Both the position numbers and the translations under genes were made by a program. The notes below the pieces were generated by a model that made no database searches, was not told the DNA's origin, and saw only the letters and a program-made list of their open reading frames with translations. From Parus major (taxonomy: Eukaryota; Chordata; Aves; Passeriformes; Paridae), in assembly GCF_001522545.3 (NCBI RefSeq), contig NC_031771.1, positions 34,735,272 through 34,799,271 of the forward strand: 64,000 bases of DNA. Direction: 5' to 3'. Shown one piece after another: positions 36,263 through 48,699 of the stretch; within the stretch, counting starts at the first letter, position 1; each line of letters begins with the position of its first letter.

Positions 36263-38439
36263 TTCAGTATATAAATTTCATGATGGGTATGTTTGAACTT
36301 TTTCTAGGTAGAGACAAGACACATCTGGTTATTTCACAAAATCAAGGAATGGCTAAAACTTTTGCCTTTAACATCAGATGCCAGTCATTTGATATACTCT
36401 AACTTTTACTGTGTCCCTGACTCTCAGCCTGAAAAAAATAATCTTAGTCCTCTATTCATAGGTGCACTGAATACCTTCTGATTTCTTCCATTTAAAGTCT
36501 GTCTTCAGTGACGGCTTGAACTTACCTATCTGTCTCTATTGAGTGTCTTTCGGGATCAACCCCTTTTGTTCACTTACTTTTGTTCACTTATGATAGTGCC
36601 TTGCTTTCACCTGTGATTTCCTTGAGGTAGTTGTACAGATTATACTGTAACCCGGTGAGTAAGCTGCAGGTCTCCTTCTGCCCAGGTCCTGTGACACAAA
36701 CAGATTGAACAGGAGTGTGCAGGGGCTTCTTCAGGTCAGTCAGGGAACAGTGCAGCAAAATTTGTAACAGCAGTGAGACTGATAAATTGTCAAACATAAG
36801 CAAAGGTACCAGAAACTGTCCCATGGGATTTAGCATGAAGGCTGGAACGGTGCAAAATACCAGCGTCATCAATTATGTGATTCTGCATTAGGGACAGGAG
36901 AATCCTTCTGAAAACATGCCAAGCACTTTCTCTTGATGTCTTACTCTTTGACCCCCCAGTTGCTTTGTAGGTTAAATTTTTTTTTTTCTGTTTTATGATA
37001 TATGTATGCACAGGATTTTTATCTCCATTTGTCCTTGTTTCAGCACTGTCCTTGTCTTTAATGTTAGTGCTTGACATTCTCTTCTTGATGCACAAAGACA
37101 AATCAGTCTTCTCCCTTTTGTTGTACATTTTGGGCTGCTGGACAAACCCAGTCTCCTAGTGTGCCTTAGTAAGACAGACCATACAGTCCCTTAATCATTC
37201 TTATGTGTCTGTACCAATTCCAATCTAAATCCCTCTTTTGTGGTAATGGCTCTGCACAGTGTTCACTGAACTCTTACTGGCTTTCTGCACAATAGGCTGA
37301 AGATTTCCTAGGCTTACTTGAAAACAGCTTGATGGCTGCATTTTAAACTTTCACTTTTCACAGGCACTGCATTGATGAATTATACACATAATGAGATCAA
37401 AACAAGGACCAATTTATTTTATTCAGTCATCACAGTCCATTATCTCCAGGCTCATTTCAGAAATCAACATTATTTTATTCTCCCAGTGTGAGGCTTTGCA
37501 TTCTGACTCTTTCTGTACTATTCTATTCTCATATTCTATACCTTTCACCCCATTTTTATTTCAGCTTTAAGGTGATGCTTATGTTCTTTCTGTACAGTCT
37601 ATCCTCTGTTCATAATACCTCTCTGCTTCATTCTGTCAACAGATTTTGTTAGGACACATCTATATTTTTCAGGAAAAATGTCTCCCAACCCTGTGATTTC
37701 AGTAGGGTCTTTCAGATTACTTCCTTACATATTTTGCCTCACCTCTGAATAGAAATTCTTTGCTTGTCAATAACCTGTCTGGCAGAAAATTGTTGTTCTA
37801 CTCAAAGGGAACATTGCCTTGAAGGGCTCCCTTAATGACACCCCAGAGGCAATTATAACCCAAGTCTTCCATATCAGGTTTGGCTGGGAGCTTCCTTAGG
37901 GCCAAGTTAGACAGCAGGTGTTTGCTTCATCCAACACCTACTTTCCAAGTCATTCCTTACATGAGACAATGCCAATATAGCAGCTTGGTTTGGCTGGTTT
38001 TTAAGCACCTCTCCAAGGGACAGCTCTCCGTGATACACCAACAGCCATTCCCTCTTGTGACCTTAGCATTTAAACCAGCAGCTAGGGTTCATTTGTGGGG
38101 GTGGAGAAGTAAGATCTGATTCTCTCATTTCCTTCTGTCACATGGAAACTTCTGGCCAGGATATTGCCTCTCCAGGTCTCACAGTTATCTGCTTGTGTTT
38201 CTCCATATCAGTACTAGAGTGGAAAAAAGTTATTTTGGATCAACTGTTTATTTTTATCTTTGATGATCTTAGGCAGGCTTTTCAATGTAAAAGCATTTAA
38301 AAGAATTTTATTTTGTGCATCAGAGATAGTGTAACAACCGCACTCCTGTGCACATGCAGAAGCAGGACAAAATAAAGTGTCACATATTCTATCACTTTTA
38401 ATCTTCAGTCTTTGTGCAGTCATAGACTGTAGAAGTATA
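36263..38439. other. Pyrimidine-skewed non-coding stretch with a 14-bp tandem
   Basis: The + strand is again T/C-rich for about 2 kb. A perfect 14-bp tandem (CTTTTGTTCACTTA twice) lies at 36563-36590. Adjacent reverse frames (36588-36872 and 36790-37128) were examined for retroviral or LINE protein motifs and none was found. The origin is unknown. Confidence 0.4.
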
Positions 38440-39200
38440 TTTTGATTGGTTGTTCCAAGCCAGAATTCTGTAGGGCACCGAGAATTCAGGGCTGGGCAGA
38501 AGCCTGGATTAGCTGTGTATGGATGTTGTCATGACTGATAACCAAAGGATGACATAAAAAGGCTGCAGTAAAGCATTTTTAAAGTAAAACAGTATGTCCA
38601 AATTATTTTCTTCTGTTTTCTTGAGAGAAGTATTATATTCAGTGAAACATCCCTTGGGCAAGTGCTGGCACCTGCCTCCTCATGACATGTGATACTAAAA
38701 AGCTAAGCTCATTAATTAATTTTCATTCCTTTGGAATCTTTCTAAACCAGGACTGCTTGTGGCTGTAAGAATGTGTAATGGGGTTAGCTGCCTTTAACAA
38801 CATTGGTATTTGGAAAACAAACTCTTATTTCTGAGATGCTTGGTTTCTGTTTGCATCTTTATCATACTTTTTAGCAACAAAAAATAAATAATAAATTAAT
38901 CTTAAAAATCAATCCATATGTTGGCCCAAAAGCAGTATCAAAAGTCAAACTAAGAGCTTAAATATGAACACCAGAGAGCCTTAACAAGGTCCTTAACAAT
39001 GTGTGACAGCTAATCAGATTTGTAACAAGCAACAGATATGCAATGGAATTAACAGGAATCTGACAGTCTTTCACCAATTAAAGTATGGCTCCTCCTCAGG
39101 TGTTTTTGAGGGTTTACTTTAGATATTCCTGTTTTCTGGTACACTAAGTTAACCCTGAGCTAATTCACAGGTATTAGTACCTTCCAACTTCCCTTTATCA
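38440..39200. promoter_or_regulatory. Conserved-looking non-coding blocks, candidate enhancers
   Basis: Two adjacent balanced segments, about 38440-38830 and 38920-39190. Strings include GCACCGAGAATTCAGGGC, ATTAATTAATTTTCATTCC near 38710, GTGACAGCTAATCAGATT near 39002 (TGACAG is a MEIS/TALE-type core) and GGTGTTTTTGAGGG. They contain no long homopolymers. The role is inferred. Confidence 0.28.
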
Positions 39201-40189
39201 GGTTGTTTTCACTGGTTAGAGACAAGAGGAGAATTACAATATCACTGGACGTCATGCACAATAGCAGCCACATCACGGCCACAAACTCTACATTTGTTAA
39301 ACATTGCATATCCAGCTGCTGGACTGAAAATGCATCTTCAGGCATGAATTGTTCTTTGCTCAAAATCCAACACATTACAGTTTCTCAGTAGTGGTTTGTT
39401 TTCCTGTTCTGACAGCACAAGCTCTATTAATAATCTGTGTTCATACAGCTACTGGCAAACCAGGAAAGTAAGTGATGTTGTAGCTCAGTAGAAATAAGAG
39501 CTTTTAATCACACCAGCAGTGTTGTCTGGAGGGAAAAAGAGAAAGCCAGTACTAGATGTGCAAAGGAAGTAGAGAGAGACTGGAGCTAGCTCATGGAGAG
39601 TTTTATAATCAAGACTTTTCTTTTGCACTGGGTTCTAAAATTAATGAGCAGCTGCTGGAGTTGCCTGACGATGGGAGTGATATGACTTAGTGTCCAGGGA
39701 TCACAGAAGTTATTCTGAGCCAGACATATTGAATTGTTCATTGTTTTCTCCCACTGAACAGTCTTATAATTCAAGTACTTAATCATAAAGAATAATCAAG
39801 TTCTTTCTTACTGACTTCAGCTTTTCCATGTTTCTCAGCTGGCTCATGTCTCAGATAATCAGACCCATCTCATCTCAGCCATATATACCTGGTTCCACTC
39901 TTCCTCTGTGCCTGCCTTCTCCTTTGTACTATAGTTCTATCTTCTTCATATTCCATAGCTGTTATTTGCTGACTTCTTTCAGAGTTTTCTTGCAGTGATG
40001 GCATTGCTTGCAAAAATAAAAGCAGGAAAACCCTTTTTCTGCCCCCTCCCATGCTCTTTCTCTGCCTTACACTGTTCTGTCCTCGTTCCTCCTTTGCACC
40101 TTGGCATGCTTTTTCATTTGTGACTTGTTATCTAGAGATGACCATTTGAAGCTCAAATATCAGGACATTACAGATTTCACTGATCACTT
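39201..40189. other. Non-coding DNA, possibly with an ancient repeat remnant
   Basis: No gene. The stretch about 39585-39690 (GAGCTAGCTCATGGAGAG through GATGGGAGTGATATGACTTA) loosely resembles ancient amniote interspersed repeats, but the likeness is too weak to name a family. Confidence 0.3.
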
Positions 40190-40480
40190 TTCTGTTCATG
40201 GTCGTGGGTGTTTTTCAGATTGCATTTCCCAGCCACATCCCTTGTTGTGACAGCACTATCGATCTGGCTGAAATTCTGCCTTATGCAGTCAAATAAGATT
40301 TCCTCGCAGGGTAATAATGAGATTTGGTCTCAGATTAGTCTGAGTTGCAACATGAACAATTGAATATGTAACAATTAAAGGATTGTACTTATCAGCAGGT
40401 AGTGCGGCCTGATTGCTAGACTCAGATATGTAAAAGCATTTAAAACAGAGTGATGCAAAGTGAGGTGATAGTCATGATGG
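40190..40480. promoter_or_regulatory. Conserved-looking non-coding block, candidate enhancer
   Basis: Balanced sequence with CpGs (GTCGTGGG, TATCGATCTGG, CTCGCAGGG, GTGCGGCC), an imperfect palindrome CTCAGATTAGTCTGAG near 40329 and ACAATTAAAGGATTG near 40370. It is inferred from texture only. Confidence 0.27.
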
Positions 40481-41158
40481 AGAACTAAAAATATCTTGGA
40501 AAAAGAAACTTCAAGTTTTACTATTTCAAGGTAAATTATTTTTACAATAACCAATCAGATTCAAGATATTGAGATATTAAAATAATTTTTTTTGCTTTCT
40601 TAAAGATTAAAGAAAAATTAGAGAAAAAAAATATTCTAAAGCTTAGTAACATACAAGCCACCTGGACTTACCGACAAAACAAAAGTACATCTCTTAAGGT
40701 TTAAGGACAAAAAACTATTCTGGCCCCACTGGGAATTAAAATTGATACATCTTTGGCATAAGGAAGGGATTTTAAATTAAATTTTCTTTTCAACCTAAGG
40801 CTTTTTTGATTTATACTATCTAGCCCCAAGCAAGGGTGTTAATTATTTTTGATTTATTTCCTTCATTCCTGAGAAAGGTCTTTCATCTTTTCTTTATTAT
40901 TATTATTTCAGTTCTTCTTCTGTAGGCGTATCTATGTTTTCGAGCTCTTATTTTTGCTGCTAGTTTTCATGTTTTCTTTCCCTCTTAGGTGAAATATTCT
41001 GGTAAAAGCCTTCAGGTCTTAAGCTAAACTCATCTTGCTTCCACAAATGTAATGTAAGGTTGGACTCTTTTGATTTTAATTCCAATTTGTTAATTTGTTT
41101 CCCCATAACTTCTGCTATGTTACTATAAATCAGATATCCTCTCCCACCCTATAAAGGA
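40481..41158. other. A+T-rich non-coding DNA
   Basis: Nothing recognised. A GTAAGGTTGGACTC string at about 41055 recalls a CR1 end but lacks the rest of the terminus. Confidence 0.45.
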
Positions 41159-41203
41159 ATTGATGCTCAGGAAGCTTAACTTATAAGTTTCCTGAGCATC
41201 AAT
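41159..41203. repeat. Near-perfect 20-bp stem hairpin
   Basis: The arms are 41159-41178 and 41184-41203, separated by five bases. The outer 15 pairs (ATTGATGCTCAGGAA with TTCCTGAGCATCAAT) are perfect. The sixteenth position would be a G-U pair in RNA, followed by four more pairs. The stem is too short for a normal microRNA precursor, and it is not followed by a promoter or terminator context that I recognise. Confidence 0.95.
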
Positions 41204-41303
41204 ACGGGTTTTTTTCCCCTCTCAGACAATATTTTTAGGTAAAGTATTATATACAAGCTTATGGACTTTTTACCCTAGTGATAAAATGGGGTTTAGTCAT
41301 ATA

Positions 41304-41360
41304 CTTTCTCTTTATGAGAAAGAATTCTGTTTTCCACTTATTATGTGTATAAGTGGAAAA
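41304..41360. repeat. Two further adjacent hairpins
   Basis: A 7-bp stem (CTTTCTC at 41304-41310 with GAGAAAG at 41316-41322) is followed by a perfect 12-bp stem (TTTTCCACTTAT at 41330-41341 with ATAAGTGGAAAA at 41349-41360). With the 41159-41203 hairpin this gives three stems in about 200 bp. Confidence 0.9.
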
Positions 41361-44300
41361 ACATGTCCTGGTACACTTTCAGGATAATGATAGGAAAATG
41401 TCCATGCCCAGCACAGCTCAATAATTAAAGCATTCTCCAGGACTGAAAAATTCTCAGTCACAGAAACAAGTTGAACCTTTCTCTGTTCAGATTCATTAGG
41501 CTGGGGCTGTTGCTATCCAACAGGGAAAGGCTGATTTTTGCAAGGTCTGTAGGTGCTTCCTGAGCCCTGCCAGGGTGGAGATTGTCTGCCTGGCAAGAGG
41601 ATCCTCTAGGGCTGATGTGTGAGCAGTACCTGGGGCTGCTCTACCCAAGCCTGACAAGGCAGTTCTGCCAAAATGGAGAATTGTTATGCTGAGCACCTTA
41701 CTGGGAAAAAAGAAAACACTGAGAGAATTTAGGGGTTTCTCAGAGTTTACTGAGTGTGAGTTTGCTCTTAGATATAATGTCAGGCGTTTGACTTGCCATG
41801 TTACCCTCCATGCTAACTGCATCTCATGCTCAAAAACTCACCAGTTACTTTCCATCCAGTCCTCAGAAACAGGAGTTTGCCTGCAACAGAGTTTGAGAAA
41901 GTCAGATTTGATATGACAGGGGTTTAGAGTCCATAAAGTCCACAGGCCAAAAGCAACCACAGAATTCAATGCAGCAGGAACAGTACACACTTACTGAATT
42001 TTTTTGTTTGTTTCAACAAAAACCCATTCACTGTATATACAGAAACCTGTGGCCATAGCCAATTGAGTATTTTGTGTGTATCAAACACTGTAAGTGATTT
42101 TCTTTCCATGCAAAATTCAATGGTGACAATTTTTTTGATTGAAACAAATGCAAAATGGTAACTAATGGTATTACTATATGCCCTTGCAGGATCAAGAGAA
42201 GCTTTTTCTTTTATTCAACTGAATATTTGGTTTCTATAATAATGCATTAAATGCTGTAAGATGTGTTTTAACATAAAATATCAATTTAATATAGAAAAAC
42301 TGCCCAGAGAGGAAAATACAATTCCTTTCATGTATTTCAGTATTATAAAATAAATGCTAACAGCATTTTTATATTTTATATTTTTATATTTTTGGTGGTA
42401 TTCATTTCTTTGCAAACTACTGTAACAGTTAAAAAAGTTTCACCTGCTTCCTACAGGCAGGATCAGCACCAGTAAGTTTTTAAGAAAAGCAGTAGGATTT
42501 TACATATAATTTTCGTATAGTTTACATAAATTTACGTATAATTACTTGAATAGGTACGTTTGACTGGGCAGTTTGTGATCTGACTGTACCGAAGCTTCCT
42601 GAATGAAATGAGGCCACACTTGCCCTGATGACTTGCATTCAGAACTCTGAATTACATACTTTCAGGTACACAAGAAGTAAAAAGGTAGAAAACAATTCTG
42701 ACAACTGATTTTTTTTTTTTTTTTTATATCTTCATCTTTCCTTATAGCCACATTGGGAATCAAGCTAAAAATCTCTAGAGAGCCAGGAAAAGCATTATTC
42801 ACCCTCTTGCTCAAGCTCAGAAATTTCTTTGCCTAGTGAGTGACATATTATCCAAGTTAAAATTAGCATAATGTGCAAATGAATAGATTTTTCTCCCCTA
42901 ATTACAGCATTTTCTGAAAGAAAAAAAAAAAGTTCATATCTGGATATCTGCTTCAGGTGTTGGTGTTTCTGTCCTTTCAGAAGCTATTTTGGTGGCCTAG
43001 CAGACTTTTTTCCCCTGAAAAGATAGATTTTTCCTAAATTAGAGTTTTGTGTGTTCTTCAGTGGAAAGTAATTTGAAACCTATTGAATATTTTATGTATT
43101 AAAGCAAACGATTATATTTTGTCCTATCAAAAGGATAAAAAATATAGTTCCAGTTAAAATTAATTACTTAATTTTAACTTTGGAGATATTCATTCTGCTT
43201 CTATGAAATAAATGAAGGAATGCAAAAGTTTTGTATTTTGTTCTTTTAACATTTAGATATTGCATGATTATTGTCAATATATATCTCTTTTTGCTTTAAA
43301 CAGATTGAAAATCTAATTTCTTTTTCTGTCTTTTTGTTCTTTTTTTTTTCAACCTATGGCTGTGAGAATTACTCAGCTATCAGATTGTGGTAGCACCTTT
43401 TCTTCTATTAATGTTATAATTAGCTCTGTAACTATTAGTCTGATTTTGACCTATTTATTCTGTTTAAAATCTGCAAGGCAAAACCTTTCTGGCCATGGCT
43501 TTTACCCAGGGAAATCCTTCAGGAGACAAAAGTTAGTTGGGCTAAACTTTTTTGATAAAGTAAAGAAAGGGGAAAGAAGAATAAAAAAGCAACAAACATA
43601 TTCTGAAAAGTTTTATTTTTTATTGTATTGTATTCTTTGACATTTGTATGAAAGTTTGAGGGCAGACTTCTAACTGCTGAAAAATCCCAGCACCTGGAAT
43701 TCGAATCAGGCATAGTTTTGGAGACCATCTCCCCAACTACCAGACAGGGAGCTATGAGGATATTGGGAATATGGTAGATTATAAAATAACATCAATATTT
43801 AATTGAGAATAAATATCTATATGTAAAAGGAGCATAATATTTTCTCTGTAATAACACTAAATTTTAACAATGTTAAAGGCAGAATAACATCTGAGGTTGC
43901 AAACATTGATAATCTCATGTATTACTCCAAAAGTCTTACAAGAATTCATCCTTGTTTCAAACAAAGCAATAAACAATTTATTTGAAAAAAAATAATAATG
44001 ATGGTTGCAAAACTGAGAATTCTTCATTCTTCAAATAACTTAATGCTAAACTCAACTCAATACGTTTCTTTTAATTATTGATCAACTAGCCCTTTACACT
44101 TAGCTGGCATAATGCATCTCACTGTCTGCTATCTCTACAAAATCCCAATTGTCCAAAAATCCATATTTATTATCTGCTAGGCACTAATTTGATGTGGAAT
44201 AGCAATAGAAGATCTCTCTTAACAACTCCAAATCAATCCGCCAAATACGAATCACTGGAAAATTACTGACACCTCTTTTGTTTTTCTTTCTTTCACCTTC

Positions 44301-45129
44301 CAGACCCAGCCCTGACTCTGTTCCACCATTTAGCCCATTTTCTCATTCATTCTTCGGTGCAAAAAGTGTTTACAATGCCCAGCACTACTAACCTGATTCC
44401 CCTGAACCATTTGACATGGCTCAGACAGCTTACCAAAGAATTCAGCCTATGGCTGCCTGAACTCTTGAAGGAATCAGAAATGATACTATAGAGATAAGCA
44501 TTATATACAAGCACTTGTTGTCATGGTTACACAGATAGGCTCACTTCTGACTTTTCCCTGCTCCTTCTGAATAGGAAATAGAGATCCAGGGAGACTTTCA
44601 AGCCCCACTCAACAGACATTCGTGCAATTTTAAATGTGTGCATGTCTGAGTTAAAAAAAAAAAGGAGTGGGTGGGCTGTAATCCACCTACTTCCTCTTCT
44701 AAAATATTTATAGATAGCACAGTGTAAGTCAACATAAATAAAAGGAGCCTGTACAGGTTGCACTGCATTTTTCAGAGCCAAAATAGTGTTTTGCTGTCAG
44801 GGAAATCAAAATAAGGTAGTTAAACAAAGTATTGTAAAGAGAAAATAGACCTGAGAACCTGTCAATGCATTATTTCAGTAGACATTTTAAGTAACCAGAT
44901 ATTTTTGAGGAATCCATGAGAAAAAAATGTATATATGGCTCTAAGCAGAAAATAATAAAGGATGAACAAAATATATATGTTGTTCTTGACAAACATGTGC
45001 CCTCCACAAGTCCCTAACTCAACTGAATTATTAAGTACCTTAAGCCTTAAGGTGTGTGATAGCAGTTTAAAAACAGATAATACAACTTCTGCATGACAAA
45101 TTATACTCTATTGATTGAGATGGGAAGCA
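41361..45129. other. Non-coding DNA
   Basis: A G+C-richer segment at about 41490-41680 has a long reverse frame (41496-41822) without recognisable domains. A balanced patch at about 42540-42690 (CTGACTGTACCGAAGCTTCC) might be regulatory. A 17-base T tract lies at 42709-42725, and repetitive TATTTTTATA lies near 42368-42392. The rest is A+T-rich. Confidence 0.45.
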
Positions 45130-45400
45130 GGCATTTAATGCATGGTTATCTCCTTGCCAGACCACCAAGCTGTGGTTAAATTGTTTGCTTGGCTTCCTAA
45201 CTGATGACATAAATATTTAAATGATTTCACTGTTTTCGTGTTTGCAGGTTATTGACCTTTAGCCTCCAAACACACCTGAGTGTCTGGGCCAAGAATATTT
45301 ATAAAGTCTGGTATCTAGTCAGCAGGCAACTATGACTCACTATTTATGGGGTGGATTCAGGCATTTCTCTTAAAATAGACTAGTTATTGTATCCCCTCTG
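45130..45400. promoter_or_regulatory. Conserved-looking non-coding block, candidate enhancer
   Basis: Strings such as GCATTTAATGCATGG, CAAGCTGTGGTTAAATTG (contains a RUNX-type TGTGGTT core near 45171), CTGATGACATAAATATTTAA and CTATGACTCACTATTTATGG (AP-1/NF-E2-like TGACTCA near 45333) occur in balanced sequence. Enhancer status is inference. Confidence 0.3.
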
Positions 45401-47120
45401 TTGACCAGATGTTCTCATCAGGGACTCACTGGTTCACATATCTACTACTTTTATCTTAAGGAGGAGTAGCTGAAGGTGAAGATAACAACTGAGAAACCTA
45501 GACCTGCTCCAGCTAAACACCGAAGCATGCAATGAAGTGACAGTAAATGAGGAGTCCTCTTTAATCACAAAGGTCTCTATTATGCAGAAATATCCAATCA
45601 AAATTAAAATTATCTGGCGACCTGTTGCATTATTTGACATACATAATACCTTCACATTTTATCAAGCGTTATGGTAATATGTTTTCCTACTGTCTAGTGA
45701 AATTATACTTTTTTAAAATGCTTTTCAATGAAACAAATATGAAAATTACTTTTTCTTATTCATATTAATGTAATCTGAATTTGCTGATTTAATTTTGTTC
45801 CCAAGGAAACTGCCTGGGAATTTATCCCATGGTTTTACATTTATTTTAATTAATTTTCTTGTCCCTTATTTGGGGCAAAGGTTTATATATATTTTTCAAC
45901 AGAAAAGGTTTTTTTCCCCAAATAAAGTTGGTATAAAGTTTCAGCTGCCTGGTTATCCCTCCATAATATTATTTCTTTGGGTTTTTTGGGATTTTTTTAC
46001 TGTTCATACTAGTTTGATATTTATATTTTTTACTCCTTTTTAGCTTTATTGGTTTGTGCTAATTTAGCCAGTTCTTTCTGGTCTCATTCCTTTTAGCTGT
46101 GAATAAAGTAGTTCTGCATGCTCTGAGGTAACTTCTGTTGTTACAGAAAGGTCTGTTAAAAATACAAAACCGAGGGGAAGCACCTAGAGTGTAAACTCCG
46201 AAAAGCCAGCCAAACAGATTTTTTGAGAGTGAGGCAATGAGAAATCAGCTATCCATGCCAGCACAGATCAAGTAATCACATTAAGTAATTTGAACACTAC
46301 ACAGGTTCACTATGAGGATGCTCTGGGTAAAAACATTAGCAGGAATGTGATGCTGTCTGGTGAACTGGAGTGTTTTGCTTTTACTCACATCCTCCAGGCT
46401 TTGGGCAGCAGATTATTATGGGTATGACAGCTGAGAAAAAGTTGAACATTGGATAATAGAAAGTCACAGTGGCACTGGGAACTCCAGAGCCTGTGCTTTC
46501 AAACTCAACTTCTTTTTGTGAAATATGCCTTTTAGTTTGTTTTGAATGCTTATAGTGCCTTTTATGCACTGTCTGCAGGCTATTTTAAAATACGTTATTG
46601 TGACCTCGGTGACCCTCTAGATGATTATTCTGCTTTGGTTTGCACACTTTTTCCTCTGTCTTTTTGAACTTTTCCCTTGCCTGTTCCTTTCTATTTTTTA
46701 TCTACTTCCTGAAATACTTTTCTTATTTTATAAACAAAAGGTTTCCATCTGATGCCTTCTGCTTCACCATGCACTCAACAATTGTAATCTCTTGCCTATA
46801 GTCTGGGAGATGGGAGTTATTCTAAAATTTGTTAGATATTTGTAATTGATTTCTTTTTCTTTTGCTGAAGAATATGCTTTCTTCATAATGAAAAATAAAA
46901 TACAGACTAATTCCTCAGCTAAACACATTCCAAAATCATATAATTTATGAAATTTTTCTTATTTTCTTTGACTGGAGCTAGAATAACCAGAAAGGCTTGC
47001 AGAGTTAGAAATCAGAGTTGGGTTTTTTTTATTTTTCATTCTAAAGAAACAACTCAGAAGGAAAATGTGTGAAAGTTCTCTTTGTTGCTCTTCAAGAATG
47101 ATGTCCTGTTGGTAGAGCAA
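45401..47120. other. A+T-rich non-coding DNA
   Basis: Nothing recognised. The frames at 45434-45655, 45795-46043 and 46381-46569 have no signature. Confidence 0.5.
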
Positions 47121-47375
47121 TGTGGTAGGTTGACCTTGGCTGGATGCCAGGTGCTCACCAAGCTGTCCTATCTCTCCCCATCCCTACTGGACAGGGGAGA
47201 GAAAATAAGATGGAAAAGTGACTCATTGGTTGAGATAATGCAGTTTACTACAGTTTGCAGAAGGAAAAGTTTGGGTACAGGTACAAAAACAAATAGGTTT
47301 ATTCTCAGCTTCCCATCATCAAGCAATATTCAGCTTCTTCTTGGGAAGCAGGGCTACAGCACATGTAGACATAGC
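47121..47375 (-). mobile_element. Fragment of an avian endogenous-retrovirus-type LTR, antisense
   Basis: The fragment begins TGTGGTAGGTTGACCTTGGC at 47121, a 5' boundary I associate with a widespread bird LTR. It continues with the expected order CTGGATGCCAGGTGCTCACC, a CTGGACAGGGGAGAGAAAAT segment near 47189, GGTTGAGATAATG, GGTTTATTCTCAGCTTCCCA near 47297 and TGGGAAGCAGGGCTACAG near 47343. The TTTATT at 47299, read on the reverse strand, supplies a polyadenylation hexamer, supporting antisense orientation. Similarity fades after about 47375, so the LTR is partial. No coding remnant adjoins it. Family naming needs a repeat library. Confidence 0.65.
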
Positions 47376-48699
47376 TCTGGAATGTCTTAGATTCTCAGTC
47401 AATCTGAATCAAAGGAATTGTCAAAGGAATTGCCTTTCTGTCTCATGAAACTCCAGCCTACCTGCTTATTCCTATATCTCTAGGATGTGTCAGTTCAGTG
47501 CTCCACTAAGAGACCACTCCAAAGCACGGCAGTTTTTTAGCACCATGCTTCTCACACACTAATACAGGCCACTCTTGAGCAAGGTCAGGAAAAAGAAAAG
47601 GGGAATTTAAGAGAGCTCTCACTACCCACTTAAAGTCAGCTCCCACACCCCTCTATTGAAATGCAGCTGGTGTAGGCATATCACTGTGTTATGCCCACAA
47701 TATTGAGGTCATTTGTGGATATCATTTTACCAGAAGGCTGTTGACAAATTAGAGGAAAAGACAGCTGCATTAATTGAGGTTGCACAAATTGAGAGAAAGT
47801 AATTATTTATAGTAGTAAATTATGTAAAAATTATGAAAAATTGAATGAAATTAAGATTAAAAATATTTAAACAGAGTATTAGAAAGTGTTCTCTGACAGT
47901 GAGATATATGAAGCTGCAGTTTCTGAGAAGAGGTGGTGGGACTCTCATTGCCTGAAGTACTTGAAACTATACAGGAAGAGAAATGTTGAAAATCCTGGAA
48001 ATTATCTGTGCCTGAACTGGCATGAGAACTGAGTGACCTTTTCCTTCTTTTATTCTGTGAATATTAAAAATGGCACTTTTAAGAGACTTAAATATCCATG
48101 TCAAAATTATACCTACCTTTTCTGGTATTTTCAGGTATTTTCTTTCTATTTTTTTTTCTTAAGCAGCATGGAAATGTCACTGAATACATTAACTGACACA
48201 CTCTTTATCTCACTAAATTCCTTCTTCTCCTTGTTAATATTACATCTAGCTTATAGTGACTGTTAATTGATTTTTCTTTATCTTTCATTATTTTCCTTTC
48301 ACATGCATTGCCAATGGCCCTTCCATCTCAGAATATTTTCAGTTTTGATGGTTATTTAATTTTCCATCTAATGAAGATTACTCTGAGAACTTCATTACTG
48401 TGCATAACACTGTTGAGGTAACTGGTCTGGTAAATAAGTTATATCAAAGTATTTCATTGTTTAGTTCTAGAACTGTACCTGATTCTCTCTAAAATTTGTC
48501 AAAGTTTTGGTTTATTCTCTTGTTTTGGTTTGTTTCCCTCACATGAAAATGCAGCCTATGTAGACCTTTGTATTCTGCAATATATAATATGAAAATAATT
48601 TTTTCTCAACTATATCTTTCATGCTGCTCAAAATTTAAATTGTCTGTAGAAACAACATTTCCAAAGCAGACTTGGAAACAATACCTGTGGATGTGTTAC
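47376..48699. other. Non-coding DNA
   Basis: A perfect 12-bp tandem (TCAAAGGAATTG twice) lies at 47409-47432. The segment to about 47690 may be a decayed continuation of the neighbouring LTR-type element. The remainder is A+T-rich. Confidence 0.4.

Noticed and set aside
36623..36638. let-7-like string TGAGGTAGTTGTACAG
   Set aside because: It lacks the middle bases of mature let-7, and the flanks do not supply the complementary arm of a precursor hairpin.
36588..37128. Adjacent reverse frames considered as retroelement gag/pol remains
   Set aside because: No zinc knuckle, protease, reverse transcriptase or integrase motif was found.
39585..39690. Possible ancient amniote interspersed repeat
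   Set aside because: The likeness is only to a remembered phrase; no defined ends or consensus order can be shown.
41046..41100. GTAAGGTTGGACTC string resembling a CR1 terminus
   Set aside because: The AGGTCCCTTCCAACCC part and tail octamers are absent.
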